Shown: in pieces, positions 17,001-25,764 of the stretch | Layout of the letters: every line of letters begins with the position of its first letter | Numbering within the stretch: position 1 is the first letter of the stretch | Notes under the pieces: generated by a model | The model's input: only the letters and a program-made list of their open reading frames with translations | Told to the model about the DNA's origin: nothing | Database searches by the model: none | Source: Rhodanobacter sp. A1T4 | Lineage (GTDB): Bacteria; Pseudomonadota; Gammaproteobacteria; Xanthomonadales; Rhodanobacteraceae | NCBI RefSeq assembly: GCF_014207185.1 | Contig: NZ_JACHCP010000008.1 | Span: 186,001-250,000 of the forward strand | DNA: 64,000 nucleotides | Reading direction: 5' to 3' | Position numbers and translations under genes: made by a program

Positions 17001-19363
17001 GCGAAACTCTGCGAGTAAGCGTTGCCATATGGCGCATTGAGCGTGCCGGCCGCCGGCGTGAAGTTCAGCGTCGGCGTATTCACCACCAGTGAATACGTGG
17101 CGCTGCCGATATTTGTGTTGGCATCCGTCGCGGTCACGGTGAAGTTGGCCGTACCGCCCGCCGTAGGCGTACCGGACAGTGCGCCGCTGCTATTAAGCTG
17201 CAATCCAGCCGGCAGATTGCCGCTGGTGACTGCAAACGTATAGGGCGCCGTGCCGCCGGTTGCACCGACGCTCTGACTGTAGGCCGTACCGATCGTAGCC
17301 GCGGCTACGTTGGCGGGTGTCAACGTGATGGTCGGCGCACTTACCGTCATCGCGTAACTGCGGGTGCCTTGGTAGGTACCGTTGCGGGTGGAGTCGGTGG
17401 CGGCGACCGTGAAATTGAAGGTGCCGCCAGCGCTCGGCGATCCGCTCAGGGTTCCATCGGTGCCCAGCTGCAGGCCGGGCGGCAGAGCGCCGCTGGCCAC
17501 GCTGAAGGTATACGGTGCTGTGCCGCCTTGTGCGGCGAGCGGCTGCGAATACGTCACATGCAGGGTCGCCGTGGGCACGGTCGCCGGCGTGATGGTGATC
17601 GTCGGCGCGGCGACGTTCGGCGAATAGGTACGCGTCGCGGTCGTGCCGGCGGCGTCGGTGACCTGGACCGTGAAAGTCGCGACACCGGTGGCGGTGGGCG
17701 TACCCGAGAGCGTGTTGCCGAGCAACGAAATCCCCGGCGGCGGGTTGCCACTGCTGATCGCAAACGTATAGGGCGGGTTGCCGCCGCTGGCTGCCAGCGT
17801 CTGGCTGTAGGCCACGCCGGCGACCGGATTGGGCAAGCTGGCCGGAGTGATGGTCGGCACGCCCGGATTGATCGTCAGTGTGTAGCTGCGATTGCCCGAA
17901 TAATGCGTGCCGCCGCTGCTGTCCGTGGCGGTGACGGTGAAGTTGAAATTGCCATAGACAGTCGGCGTGCCGCTGAGCGCGCCGGTGCTGTTATTTACGG
18001 TCACGCCGGTGGGAAGCGAGCCGGCGGACACCGCGTAAGTGTAAGGTAGGGTGCCGCCACTCGCGGTGATGGTTGCGCTATAGGCTGCTCCTTGCGTGCC
18101 GGCTGCGAGCGTGGTCGGCGTCAGCACGACAGTCGCCGGTTGCACTGTGCCGCTGTAGGCGAGCGAGCCGGTGCCGCCGCCGCCATCGTGCACGCCGATC
18201 GTGAAACTGTAGCTGCCGCCGGCCGTCGGCGTGCCGGACAGCACGCCGGTCGTGGTGGGCAGGCTCAGGCCGGCCGGCAAGGTACCCGCGCTGATGCTGA
18301 AGGTATAGGGCGATACGCCTGAGCCGCCGCTGGGTGTGATCGTCTGGTTCACGGGCACGCCAACGGTCAGCGTGCCCAGCGTGGACGGGCTCAGCGTGAT
18401 CGGCGGCACCGCGTTGACGGTCAGCGATGCGGTCACCGTGCCGGAGAAAGTAGAGAGGCCGGTGGTGCTGTCTTGTACCGTGAATTTAAAGCTGGTCGTA
18501 CCGACCGCAGTGGGCGTGCCGGTGATCAGGCCGCTGCTGGAGAGGCTGAGGCCGGCGGGCAGACCTGACACCAGCGCGTAATTCGAATAAGGTGGGGTGC
18601 CGCCACTGATCTGCAGTTGATAGCTATAGGGAATATTCACCGTTGCCGCAGGCGGCGGTGCTGCTGTCAACACCGGTTCGGCGATGGTGAACGAGTAGTT
18701 CTTGTTGCCAGTGAAAGCGGTCGGCGTGGTCGAATCGGTCACGACTACCGCGATCACGAACGAGCCGGTGCCGGTAGGCGTGCCGGAGATGGTGTTGGTA
18801 TTGAAGGTCAGCCCGGGCGGCAACCCAGTGGCCGAAAAAGTGTAAGGTGCCTCGCCGCCGCTGGCGCTCAGGGTCTCACTGTAAGACTGGCCGATCACCG
18901 GCGTAGGCAGCGATGCCGGCGAAACCGTCAGCGGTGAGGTGGCCGGCAAGACGGTAACGTTGAAGACGATCTGACCGTTTTGGTCGTCGTATACGGTGAA
19001 GGTATCGCTAAGCGCACCACCACCATCGTTAGTGTAGTTGACTACGCTTTTGTTGCCGCTAATGGGCGACTTTGTGAAAGTCACTATTCCATGAGACGGA
19101 CTTACGGCAATGCCATCCAATCCAAATACACTGCAACCGCCGAGGTCCGTCGAGGAAGTGCTGCCGGAGGCTACGGTTACGGTCTGTGGCGACGGACATT
19201 CCCCGGCGCGCGCCAAGCCCGGCCACAGCGGGCCACCGGCAAGCAGCAAGAGCAGCGCTAAACGCGTCAGCAAACCGGATAGATGATGTCCGCTCGTCTT
19301 CGAGCGAAGTTGGGAGAACCTGCCTGCACGCGCCATGGCGCGCTCAAACAAACGATTCAACAT
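14036..19363 (-). CDS. Ig-repeat autotransporter (type Va-like secretion)
   Basis: 1775-residue giant surface protein. A long N-terminal signal ends near residue 53 (GLARA|GECPSP). One domain with two cysteines follows, then twelve tandem putative-Ig (He_PIG type) repeats of ~85-100 residues. Each repeat shows a Y(S/T)xxLxASGGxxPYTF segment and an LSGTPTxxGxFxFTVTATD segment. Three Big/cadherin-like domains follow to about residue 1380, then a linker helix (RRMAIGQISNFQRRLEAL). The C-terminal ~290 residues form an autotransporter beta-barrel ending GVEKKFDP. Probable role: adhesion or biofilm. It faces away from the tail-collar genes across a 290-base promoter region. Confidence 0.85.
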   Translation of the reverse strand: MLNRLFERAMARAGRFSQLRSKTSGHHLSGLLTRLALLLLLAGGPLWPGLARAGECPSPQTVTVASGSTSSTDLGGCSVFGLDGIAVSPSHGIVTFTKSPISGNKSVVNYTNDGGGALSDTFTVYDDQNGQIVFNVTVLPATSPLTVSPASLPTPVIGQSYSETLSASGGEAPYTFSATGLPPGLTFNTNTISGTPTGTGSFVIAVVVTDSTTPTAFTGNKNYSFTIAEPVLTAAPPPAATVNIPYSYQLQISGGTPPYSNYALVSGLPAGLSLSSSGLITGTPTAVGTTSFKFTVQDSTTGLSTFSGTVTASLTVNAVPPITLSPSTLGTLTVGVPVNQTITPSGGSGVSPYTFSISAGTLPAGLSLPTTTGVLSGTPTAGGSYSFTIGVHDGGGGTGSLAYSGTVQPATVVLTPTTLAAGTQGAAYSATITASGGTLPYTYAVSAGSLPTGVTVNNSTGALSGTPTVYGNFNFTVTATDSSGGTHYSGNRSYTLTINPGVPTITPASLPNPVAGVAYSQTLAASGGNPPYTFAISSGNPPPGISLLGNTLSGTPTATGVATFTVQVTDAAGTTATRTYSPNVAAPTITITPATVPTATLHVTYSQPLAAQGGTAPYTFSVASGALPPGLQLGTDGTLSGSPSAGGTFNFTVAATDSTRNGTYQGTRSYAMTVSAPTITLTPANVAAATIGTAYSQSVGATGGTAPYTFAVTSGNLPAGLQLNSSGALSGTPTAGGTANFTVTATDANTNIGSATYSLVVNTPTLNFTPAAGTLNAPYGNAYSQSFAGSGGTAPYTFVLSGTLPNGLSWNPATATLSGTPTQPGSFPVSITMTDSSTGSGPFSKTNNYTVTVAAPTIVLAPATLPSGGVGTAYTSTQLTASGGIAPYTYSIISGTLPAGLNLSGSGTLSGTPTAAGSFNVTARATDANGSSGQQSYTVTIAVPTVTLNPATLPVATAEVAYSQSLSATGGTAPYTYSISSGALPAGLSLDPATGAFAGTPTVAGTFVVSVTAHDSSTGTGAPFSASRNYTLTVNAPSLTLTPTTLPQGKVAVAYTQATLSASGGSAPYSYAVTSGSMPAGLILSPAGVVSGTPTTAGSFNVTVTATDKFNFAGAQAYTIVIGQQVPIVSNGAASTNANTAVTIPVTSAGGPITSAAVTQQPAHGTATVNGLSIVYTPASNYFGADAFKYTATGSGGTSAPATESITVVAGAVPVATAQSATVLAGKSVTLHATTGAANGPFTAAAITTQPPSGTVVVQGTDLVYIAAADASGTVGFDYTLSNPFGASKPAHVTVTINAVPVAPTLGATTTAGSTVQIDLTASAHGGPFTAATLVSISPANAGSATIKASGTGYMLSYTAAPTFGGAAVLRYTLANAYATSAPGTVTVNVTLRSDPSKNAEVLGVLDAQADATRRMAIGQISNFQRRLEALHSGSGGGGFSNGITASSADSMRRPDAMSDLNNDTQNGTTRFLVSPDAPTSTSPLMGPSGGGTTLGGFSIWTGGAVNFGKTQPGTSDNGVDFTTQGLSVGADKQVTERLAVGVGAGYGHDDSDVGQHDSRSTVNSYNGAIYASFRPTEALYTDALLGYQWLSFDARRYVTDDSNTVFGNRDGKQWFGSFSVGYEHHTDDGLLFTPYGRLDLAHANLDAYTEHGDATYSLAYQRQTVKTSTGTLGVLAQWSVKSDYGVWAPQLRAEFGHDMQGSSEATMRYADLLSGPLYQATLLNQSRNHTLLGAGIGLQTVQGWTFRAEYENYLDNTSKDNQSILLGVEKKFDP

Positions 19364-19655
19364 ATTGGCCCCGGTTCCCTGTTTTCTACAGCGTTTGACA
19401 TCATTGCAATGTCACTGCAGTAACGAGTCCGGGAGACCTTGGTAGTCGAGCGCTCCCTGCCTCGACCCGCGACAAGCCTTCCAGCTTTCGTTATTCCCCA
19501 GTCTATTGAAGCAGGGAATTGGCACAAATAACAGTGCCTGTAAATATTTACGAAACTTGCTTTTTACGCAAGAAAAAATGTCCTTGTAAGTGCGACAAGC
19601 CTGGAGCACATTTAGCGCCGCGCCGGGGAAGCGCATCCTACAGGGGGGAATATCA

Positions 19656-20189
19656 ATGGCTCAGGTCTATCTCGGGCAAATTATGCTCGCGGGGTTCGGT
19701 TTAGTGCCTCGCGGCTTTGCGGCCTGCAACGGGCAACTATTGCCCATTAGTCAAAATCAGGCACTGTTCTCATTGCTGGGAACGCAATATGGCGGCGATG
19801 GCCGAACCACCTTCGCATTGCCCAATCTGCAGGGGCGAACGCCGGTAGGCGCGGGGAGTTCCGTCGATCCCGCCTGGCAGCCTACGCCGTATGTGCAGGG
19901 CGAGCTTGGCGGCGTCGAAACGGTCACGCTGCTGTCGCCAAATCTTCCGCCGCATACACATACAGCGCTCGGCTCGACCAATGCCGGCGCGGTCAAGAAT
20001 CCAACGAACGCGTTGTACGCCGGTAGCGGATCGGAATCGATCTATGCGCCGTCCTCGGGACCGCAGGTACCGCTGAACGGCCAGACGATCGGGCTCACGG
20101 GTGGCAATACGCCACACGCGAACATGCAGCCTTATTGCGTACTTAATTTCAATATCGCGTTGAACGGCATTTTCCCGTCGCGTAATTGA
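19656..20189 (+). CDS. Tail-collar domain protein 1 (microcystin-dependent-type)
   Basis: 177 residues. The N-terminal phage tail collar fold reads YLGQIMLAGFGLVPRGFAAC, NGQLLPISQNQALFSLLGTQ and YGGDGRTTFALPNLQGR. A Gly/Thr-rich middle and the C-terminal PHANMQPYCVLNFNIALNG follow. Free-standing proteins of this type occur in bacterial triplets related to MdpA/B/C and to phage tail fibre tips. They are thought to be exported or part of a tail-like structure, but their role is unproven. CAGGGGGG precedes ATG 19656. First of three similar genes in tandem. Confidence 0.85.
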   Translation: MAQVYLGQIMLAGFGLVPRGFAACNGQLLPISQNQALFSLLGTQYGGDGRTTFALPNLQGRTPVGAGSSVDPAWQPTPYVQGELGGVETVTLLSPNLPPHTHTALGSTNAGAVKNPTNALYAGSGSESIYAPSSGPQVPLNGQTIGLTGGNTPHANMQPYCVLNFNIALNGIFPSRN

Positions 20190-20226
20190 CACGTTTCCGC
20201 ATCCAAGTTCGCACTGGAGCCAAACC

Positions 20227-20757
20227 ATGAGCACGCCTTATCTCGGAGAAATCCGGCTGTTCGCTTTCCCACGTATTCCAAGCGGCTGGTTTGCCTGCGA
20301 TGGCAGCCTCAAGCCCATTGCGGAATACGAGGCGCTTTACACCTTGCTGGGAACCACTTTTGGTGGTGACGGCATTAATACGTTCGCCGTTCCCGATCTG
20401 CGCGGGCGGCTTCCGATAGATATGGGAAGGGGGGCTGGTCTGACACCACGCGCTCTCGGCGAATCCAGCGGTACTGAGAACGTGACGCTGCTATCGCCTA
20501 ATCTACCGTCACACAGTCATACCTTTATGGCGACGACCTCGCTGGGTACGACGAACGCGCTGTCGAGCAGCGTTGAGTTGGGTACGGTCAGCGGCGATCT
20601 CATGTATGCCAAAGACCTCACTGGCGCTCATGCATACGGCATGTCTCCCACGGCAATCAGCGCAACCGGTGGCAACCTGCCGCACGACAATACGATGCCG
20701 ACGTTGACCGCATCGTTCTGTATTGCCTGGGCCGGCATTTACCCGTCGCAGGGTTGA
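20227..20757 (+). CDS. Tail-collar domain protein 2
   Basis: 176 residues with the same layout as its upstream neighbour: YLGEIRLFAFPRIPSGWFAC, LYTLLGTTFGGDGINTFAVP, and the C-terminal LPHDNTMPTLTASFCIAWAG. Starts 37 bases after the first gene, so cotranscribed. ATG 20227 follows ACTGGAGCC. The substitution-rich middle suggests functional divergence of the paralogues. Confidence 0.85.
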   Translation: MSTPYLGEIRLFAFPRIPSGWFACDGSLKPIAEYEALYTLLGTTFGGDGINTFAVPDLRGRLPIDMGRGAGLTPRALGESSGTENVTLLSPNLPSHSHTFMATTSLGTTNALSSSVELGTVSGDLMYAKDLTGAHAYGMSPTAISATGGNLPHDNTMPTLTASFCIAWAGIYPSQG

Positions 20758-20809
20758 ATCGAACACATGGATCGAACCGCCGCGATGCTAAAATCTTGAG
20801 GAGAACGAT

Positions 20810-21343
20810 GTGACCGAACCTTATTTGGGCGAAATCCAGTTGTTTGCATTCAACTTCGCGCCTGTGGGATGGGCGTTGTGCAACGGTGCGACCTTGCAGA
20901 TCAGGCAGTTCAGTGCGCTGTTCTCGCTGATAGGAACCTACTACGGCGGCAACGGAACAACCACCTTCAATCTGCCCAATCTCATCGCGCGAGCGCCATG
21001 CAGCCAGGGCACGGGGCCGGGCTTGAGTCCGCGCACTGCCGGCGAGACTTTCGGGGAAAATGGGGTGACGCTCACCCAGACCACCATCCCTTCGCATATC
21101 CATAGCTTGAATGTATTCAATCAACCCGATACGACCAAGCGAAGTGCGTCGCCCGCTGCGAATTACGCACCGATACCGCCGGAAAATGTAAACCCGTTCG
21201 TAAGCGGCGTAACGCCCAATACCAGCTTTGCGCCGATAACGATCGGTGTGACCGGCGGCGGACAGCCACATGAAAATCGCCAGCCTTATCTCGCGTTGAA
21301 CTACTGCATCGCTTTGCAGGGCGTATTCCCAAGCTTCGGTTGA
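20810..21343 (+). CDS. Tail-collar domain protein 3
   Basis: 177 residues, third of the triplet: YLGEIQLFAFNFAPVGWALC, YGGNGTTTFNLPNL, and QPHENRQPYLALNYCIALQG. It starts with GTG at 20810 behind GAGGAGAACGAT. Its stop overlaps the possible TTG start of the GNAT gene, so translation is probably coupled. Confidence 0.85.
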   Translation: MTEPYLGEIQLFAFNFAPVGWALCNGATLQIRQFSALFSLIGTYYGGNGTTTFNLPNLIARAPCSQGTGPGLSPRTAGETFGENGVTLTQTTIPSHIHSLNVFNQPDTTKRSASPAANYAPIPPENVNPFVSGVTPNTSFAPITIGVTGGGQPHENRQPYLALNYCIALQGVFPSFG

Positions 21344-21894
21344 ACGGCGTGGCGCTACCTTCATTCCCAGACGCGCGTGGCGATAGGCTGCGCGCGTCGG
21401 CGGAACTTGGTGTGCGCGCTATCACCTTGCGCCCCATTGTGGATGCTGATATTCCATTCCTGCGCATGCTCTACGCGCAGACGCGCGCCGCCGAACTGGC
21501 GCCCGTGCCATGGCCGTCCGAGTTCAAGCAGAAGTTTCTGGACGACCAGTTCGACTTGCAGCATCGCCATTACGTCGGCTTTTTCGCTAACGCGGATTTT
21601 CTGCTGATCGAGCGTCAGGGCGAACCGATCGGACGGCTATACCTGCTGCGCGAACCGCCCGGATTCCTCATCATCGACATCGCGCTGGTCGAAGCGGCCC
21701 GGGGCCGGGGAATTGCCAGTGCGTTGATCACGCACGCTCAATCCACTGCCGCCTCGCTTGGGCTAGCCATGAGCTTGCATGTGGATCGGCGCAATGCCGG
21801 TGCACGTAGCCTCTACGAACGATTGGGTTTCGTGGTGGTCGACGACGAGGGCGAAAATTCTTCGCACCTAGCCATGCGCTGGTCAGCGGATTAG
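21340..21894 (+). CDS. GNAT family N-acetyltransferase
   Basis: 184 residues. The GNAT fold shows the acetyl-CoA pyrophosphate-binding motif A in EAARGRGIASALITHAQ (Q/RxxGxG/A), followed by LHVDRRNAGARSLYERLGF of motif B. Initiation is at TTG 21340 overlapping the preceding stop, or at GTG 21349. A GNAT enzyme directly after tail-collar triplets is a recurrent arrangement, suggesting it modifies or serves those proteins. Substrate unknown. Confidence 0.8.
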   Translation: MNGVALPSFPDARGDRLRASAELGVRAITLRPIVDADIPFLRMLYAQTRAAELAPVPWPSEFKQKFLDDQFDLQHRHYVGFFANADFLLIERQGEPIGRLYLLREPPGFLIIDIALVEAARGRGIASALITHAQSTAASLGLAMSLHVDRRNAGARSLYERLGFVVVDDEGENSSHLAMRWSAD

Positions 21895-22175
21895 TTGAAG
21901 ACCGCCTGATAGACCACTCCCTTCGCATTCCGGTCGATAGGCACGAGGAAGACTCCGAACTCGCCAATGCTGGAATGCCTTAGCTGGTAAATGCTTTGTG
22001 GCATAACTTCCGTTCCCTCACAAAAGAACAGGAGACTAAAGGGCTGACGGGAGGTTGATGACGTGCCTAGCGGCTTTGCTTCCACCAACACGAAGGACAG
22101 TGATTCACTATTACGGGTGGCCGCAAAGATCTCGTTGAGATGCGGCAAGAAGTGATGCAGCTCAAGATAATTCAT
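21891..22175 (-). CDS. DUF6916-like small protein
   Basis: 94 residues beginning MNYLELHHFLPHLNEIF, with the pattern FSLLFFCEG, then MPQSIYQLRHSSIGEF and VFLVPIDRN, resembling DUF6916. Proteins of that family are often encoded beside the tail-collar genes. It overlaps the acetyltransferase stop tail-to-tail by four bases. GGGGAAG precedes ATG 22175. Function unknown. Confidence 0.6.
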   Translation of the reverse strand: MNYLELHHFLPHLNEIFAATRNSESLSFVLVEAKPLGTSSTSRQPFSLLFFCEGTEVMPQSIYQLRHSSIGEFGVFLVPIDRNAKGVVYQAVFN

Positions 22176-22704
22176 AGGGCTTCCCCGTGTCAGGCCGCAT
22201 AGTGGCTTGAGCAAGTTTAATGCGCAAGACGGCCAGTGCTTGATCACAGCCAGCTACTTATTGGAGAGGGGTTCTATCCCGATAACACGGACACTTTGCC
22301 CCCTAACGCTGGACATGTGCGCGACGTCCGATTCCAAGGGCGCAAGTTCGCTAGGGCAAGACGATTAGCCAGTGTTATCGGGGCTAGGGCGGGGTGGATC
22401 TTCGATCCTCAATGGAGTGAAACACTGATGTGTCACATTCCTTGCCAGTCAATCTCGTAGCTCGGTCGCGACAGTCTAGCGATGGTCATCAGTCTGTCGT
22501 GATGCGCTGGTTCTTGTCTCTGTCTGGCTGATCGTCGACCTTCATTTAATCGACGCATTCACGCTATTTTGCAAGTCGGTAAGCGTCGCTTGTGCCTTTT
22601 CGGTGGTGGCGCTCATGCGGCGCTCGTAATCACTCAAATCGAACCGCCAAAAGCCCAGTCCGCGCCGCACGTATTTCAGGACGGGGGCGGACAAGCGCGT
22701 CAAT
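22176..22704. other. Intergenic stretch with a possible gene remnant
   Basis: Nothing is recognised between 22176 and 22540. On the minus strand, 22542-22735 encodes a plausible helical tail (YVRRGLGFWRFDLSDYERR) overlapping the LysR 3' end. It has no credible start and may be a remnant. Confidence 0.3.
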
Positions 22705-23676
22705 TCAGCCACTGATTGCACGGCGACGCCGATCCTGTTGTTTGCCGATATGTTCCCTTGCTGGATGTGATTTGAGGAAATCGACGAACGCGCGAAACGT
22801 GGCAGTCGGGAGATGTTGCCGCGGGTAGTACAGGCAGATGCCGGCAAACGGAGGTGTCCAGTCTGCGAGTAGTTGCACGAGTTTGCCTGCCTTGACCAGT
22901 GGCTCGGCATCGCGCGCCAAAACGTATGCGATACCTGCGCCCGCCACGGCTGCTTTGAGTGTGAGTTCGGCGGTGCCTAGAATGAGTCGACCACTGACAT
23001 TCACCCAGCTTTGTTCACCAGCCTTCTGTACTTCCCATCGCATCATGCTTCCGCTAGGTAAACGCGCGCAGATACAGTCGTGCGCCAGCAAGTCAGCGGG
23101 CGCCTTCGGTTTACCGTGTTTCTTCAGATAAGCCGGTGCGGCAACGATGATCAGCGCCTCATCGCCACCCAACGGTAACGCGATCATGTCCTGCGGTACC
23201 GCTTCGGCCAGTCGTAGGCCGGCATCGAAGCCCTCGGCGACGATGTCGATCAATCGTCCGTCAGCCACCACATCCACTTTCACATCAGGATACTCGTGCA
23301 TGAAGTCGAGAATGATCGGCAACACCCGGCCAGCCGCCCATGCCGACGAGTTGAGTCGTAGCTGCCCAGTGGGTTTATCGCGAAACTGATTCACGCTATC
23401 GATGGCATCAGTCATCTCGCGCAACGCCGGCCGCATGCGCGAAAGAAAAGCTTCGCCTGCTTCGGTAAGGGAAACGTTACGAGTATTTCGTTGAAATAGC
23501 CGAATGCCGAGTCGCCGCTCGACGCTGGCAACAATGTGGCTCAGCGAAGATGGGGATACTTCTAGGCTCGCGGCAGCGCTGCGGAAGCTGCGATGGATGG
23601 CGACAGCGTTCACTGCCGTGAACTCGTGCAGGCCGAAGGTGTTCACTGTACGGTAATTCTCATCATCTTGTATCAC
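22705..23676 (-). CDS. LysR family transcriptional regulator
   Basis: 323 residues. N-terminal winged helix: FRSAAASLEVSPSSLSHIVA and ERRLGIRLFQRNTRNVSLTE, followed by the substrate-binding domain (GQLRLNSSAWAAGRVLPIIL, EGFDAGLRLAEAVPQDMIAL), the CrgA/DsdC-like subgroup. Divergent from the SDR gene 71 bases away, the classic LysR-target arrangement, so it probably regulates that dehydrogenase. Confidence 0.85.
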   Translation of the reverse strand: MIQDDENYRTVNTFGLHEFTAVNAVAIHRSFRSAAASLEVSPSSLSHIVASVERRLGIRLFQRNTRNVSLTEAGEAFLSRMRPALREMTDAIDSVNQFRDKPTGQLRLNSSAWAAGRVLPIILDFMHEYPDVKVDVVADGRLIDIVAEGFDAGLRLAEAVPQDMIALPLGGDEALIIVAAPAYLKKHGKPKAPADLLAHDCICARLPSGSMMRWEVQKAGEQSWVNVSGRLILGTAELTLKAAVAGAGIAYVLARDAEPLVKAGKLVQLLADWTPPFAGICLYYPRQHLPTATFRAFVDFLKSHPAREHIGKQQDRRRRAISG

Positions 23677-23747
23677 ATTGTACGGGTTCTAATATCAACG
23701 CGCGGCGCGTAGCCTGAAGTTTGAATCTTATTTTCAGGAGCATGAGC

Positions 23748-24602
23748 ATGACCCGCACCGTACTGATCACTGGTTGTTCCTCTGGCTTTGGCGAGGCGAC
23801 AGCCCGTGTCTTTGCCGACCGCGGCTGGAATGTGATCGCCACCATGCGCCGGCCTAAGGCCGGCGCCGACCTAGCCAGACTCGAAAGAGTGCTGGTAACG
23901 CGCCTGGACGTGCAGGATCAATCCAGCATTTCAGCCGCGATCGAAGAAGGCATCGCGCGTTTCGGCCGCATCGACGTGGTGGTGAACAACGCAGGCTTTG
24001 GTATGAATGCCGTGTTCGAAGGTATCCCCCGCGCCAAGGTGCTGGAGCAGTTCGAGGTGAACGTGTTCGGCGCGATGGATGTTGTCCGCGCGATCCTGCC
24101 GCATTACCGTGCCAAACGTTCGGGTGTAATCCTCAATGTCAGCTCAGGCGTCGGGGTGTTCGGCTTGCCGATGGCCTCGCTCTACAACGCGTCGAAGTTC
24201 GCATTGGAAGGTTTTTCCGAGGCGCTCTCCTACGAACTGGCCGCGGTCAACGTGATGGTAAAGATCGTCGAACCCGGTGCGGCGCCAAGCACCGGATTCC
24301 CGTCACGCAGCGGCTCTGAAGCCCAGCACTCGACTACACCGGATGACTACGATGCCTTCCTCGTAGACATGGGCAGGATCTACAGCGGCTTCAGGAACGG
24401 TGCCGACGAGGACGCGGTGGAGAAGGTTGCCGCAGGCATTTTTAATGCCGCCACGGATGAATCCGATCAGTTGCGCTATGTACTGACCGATGACATCAAA
24501 CCCTTCATCGCGGCGCGGCGTGAAACATCCGAAGCAGAGTACATGCGTTTTATGCGTGGCTTCTTTGCCCCTAGGTCGGAGCATGCTGCCGAGCTCCCTT
24601 AA
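23748..24602 (+). CDS. Classical SDR oxidoreductase
   Basis: About 284 residues. MTRTVLITGCSSGFGEATAR has the TGxxxGxG cofactor motif, NNAG is present, Ser in NVSSGVGVFG, and catalytic YNASK (YxxxK). The first-domain Arg-rich loop ATMRRP favours NADP(H). CAGGAG is 7 bases from ATG 23748, a better start than ATG 23742. Substrate unknown; likely controlled by the divergent LysR. It is not preceded by the TetR-type palindromes seen further on. Confidence 0.8.
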   Translation: MTRTVLITGCSSGFGEATARVFADRGWNVIATMRRPKAGADLARLERVLVTRLDVQDQSSISAAIEEGIARFGRIDVVVNNAGFGMNAVFEGIPRAKVLEQFEVNVFGAMDVVRAILPHYRAKRSGVILNVSSGVGVFGLPMASLYNASKFALEGFSEALSYELAAVNVMVKIVEPGAAPSTGFPSRSGSEAQHSTTPDDYDAFLVDMGRIYSGFRNGADEDAVEKVAAGIFNAATDESDQLRYVLTDDIKPFIAARRETSEAEYMRFMRGFFAPRSEHAAELP

Positions 24603-24838
24603 CCGTGTCAGTAGCCAAGACCCTCCCTATTGCCTCCAAAAGGCCTACCCTAAGTAAAATCACACAGTTACTCTCGGGGCGTTTCTCCTTGATGTGAGAC
24701 GCACCATGTTCGAGATCAGATCATCGCCAGCAGGCTTCGTCGTTTCAACACGACAGAGCAGGAGACGTTTGATAGCAAGGCCGAGACTGTAGAGTTGTGT
24801 CGGCCTGCACCTGAATCACGTCCCAGCCGTTAGTTGAC

Positions 24839-24878
24839 TAAATAACGATCGTTATTTATGATGAAATCACGATCGTTA
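24839..24878. promoter_or_regulatory. Double palindromic operator (TetR-type), site a
   Basis: TAAATAACGATCGTTATTTA (24839-24858) is a perfect 20-bp palindrome. A second site TCACGATCGTTA (24867-24878) has its centre exactly 24 bp away. It lies ~60-100 bases upstream of the tautomerase start. Same motif and spacing as the sites at 26591, 34661 and 49954. Confidence 0.75.
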
Positions 24879-24938
24879 TGTATGCGCTCGTGAGGGTCAC
24901 GCATTGTGTGTGTCCCTAACTACTATCGGGAGACTCCC

Positions 24939-25355
24939 ATGCCGCTCACACTGACCCTCACCGAAGGCGTTCTGCCGAAAGGAACCGAAAAGGCAACGTT
25001 TTCCCGTCTCTCCGATTGCATGCTCAAGTGGCATGGACAGTCTGAAAATTTGGATCTGAAGCGCAATATCGTCGGTTCGATCCACGTGGTGCCCAAGGAC
25101 CATACGTTCTCTGGGTCGATGGAAGGCCCGGTAGTGTTTATCGAATGGAAAGTTCCGGGGTTTGCCTTTGCGACCCGTGAAATCCAGCAGGGCTATATCG
25201 AAGAAGCCACCGATATCGTCCATGAGGCGTCCAAGGGTAAACAACCTAAGGATCGTATCTGGGTGAATGTCGTACATGCCGTGGATGGGGCGTGGGGCAT
25301 TGCTGGTCACGCGTTGACCAATGCACAGCTGACGAGTGGCGCTCCGGCCGCCTAA
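24939..25355 (+). CDS. Tautomerase-like protein with N-terminal proline
   Basis: 138 residues starting MPLTLTLTEGVLPKGTE, which keeps Pro1 of the tautomerase superfamily. The C-terminal half (GYIEEATDIVHEASKG, then RIWVNVVHAVDGAWGIAG) resembles tautomerase homologues. ATG 24939 follows CGGGAGA and leaves Pro at position 2, which decides the start over the upstream ATG 24906. It sits directly behind operator pair a and is followed by a strong hairpin, so it is a monocistronic, operator-controlled gene. It may act on a keto-enol intermediate of the aromatic pathway downstream; that link is inference. Confidence 0.65.
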   Translation: MPLTLTLTEGVLPKGTEKATFSRLSDCMLKWHGQSENLDLKRNIVGSIHVVPKDHTFSGSMEGPVVFIEWKVPGFAFATREIQQGYIEEATDIVHEASKGKQPKDRIWVNVVHAVDGAWGIAGHALTNAQLTSGAPAA

Positions 25356-25369
25356 TAAGTTGCAAGCAT

Positions 25370-25405
25370 CTAGCGAAAGGCCCCATGTATGAGGCCTTTC
25401 GCTAG
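25370..25405 (+). terminator. Perfect 13-bp hairpin after the tautomerase gene
   Basis: CTAGCGAAAGGCC (25370-25382) pairs exactly with GGCCTTTCGCTAG (25393-25405). It lies 15 bases past the stop codon. Without a long T run it may work in both directions. Confidence 0.65.
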
Positions 25406-25764
25406 TTAGCAAGTTGTTCCAATGCTCAATCCCTAGCTGAGGTGTGAATTTTTGTAGGGCTTCGTCTAATTATTTATCAGCTTTAAAGTCCAGCTAACCG
25501 TTGTAAAGCACTTTGGCGGAATGGATAGTAGCTAATACAAATATTCGATGCTAATAAAATACGGATTCGTCTCAGCGATTACACGGTTCCTTAGCCCAAC
25601 ACGACGGAAGTCGGTGTTCCTCCACAGCAGTGAGGGGGCGATGCTCTGGCAATAAGTGCCTGAGCTCCGACTAGCGGCAACACAAGCATCATCTTTTGCT
25701 GAGCCCGTGGCAACGCCAGTCACGGGCTTTTGGTTTGCGAAATCAGTTAGCCCGAAATCTTCGG
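25406..25764. other. AT-rich intergenic stretch, nothing recognised
   Basis: Lies between two convergent genes. No ORF with a ribosome binding site or homology was seen. Confidence 0.4.

Noticed and set aside
14693..18581. Several long plus-strand frames opposite the autotransporter
   Set aside because: Repetitive Arg/Val-rich translations that mirror the GC-rich Ig repeats; antisense artefacts.
14036..19363. CRISPR-like or satellite repeats
   Set aside because: The periodicity is coding: ~270-base Ig domains within one open frame, not spacer-separated direct repeats.
22542..22735. Helical peptide YVRRGLGFWRFDLSDYERR on the minus strand
   Set aside because: Looks protein-like but lacks a start outside the LysR gene and has no recognised family; mentioned only as a possible remnant.
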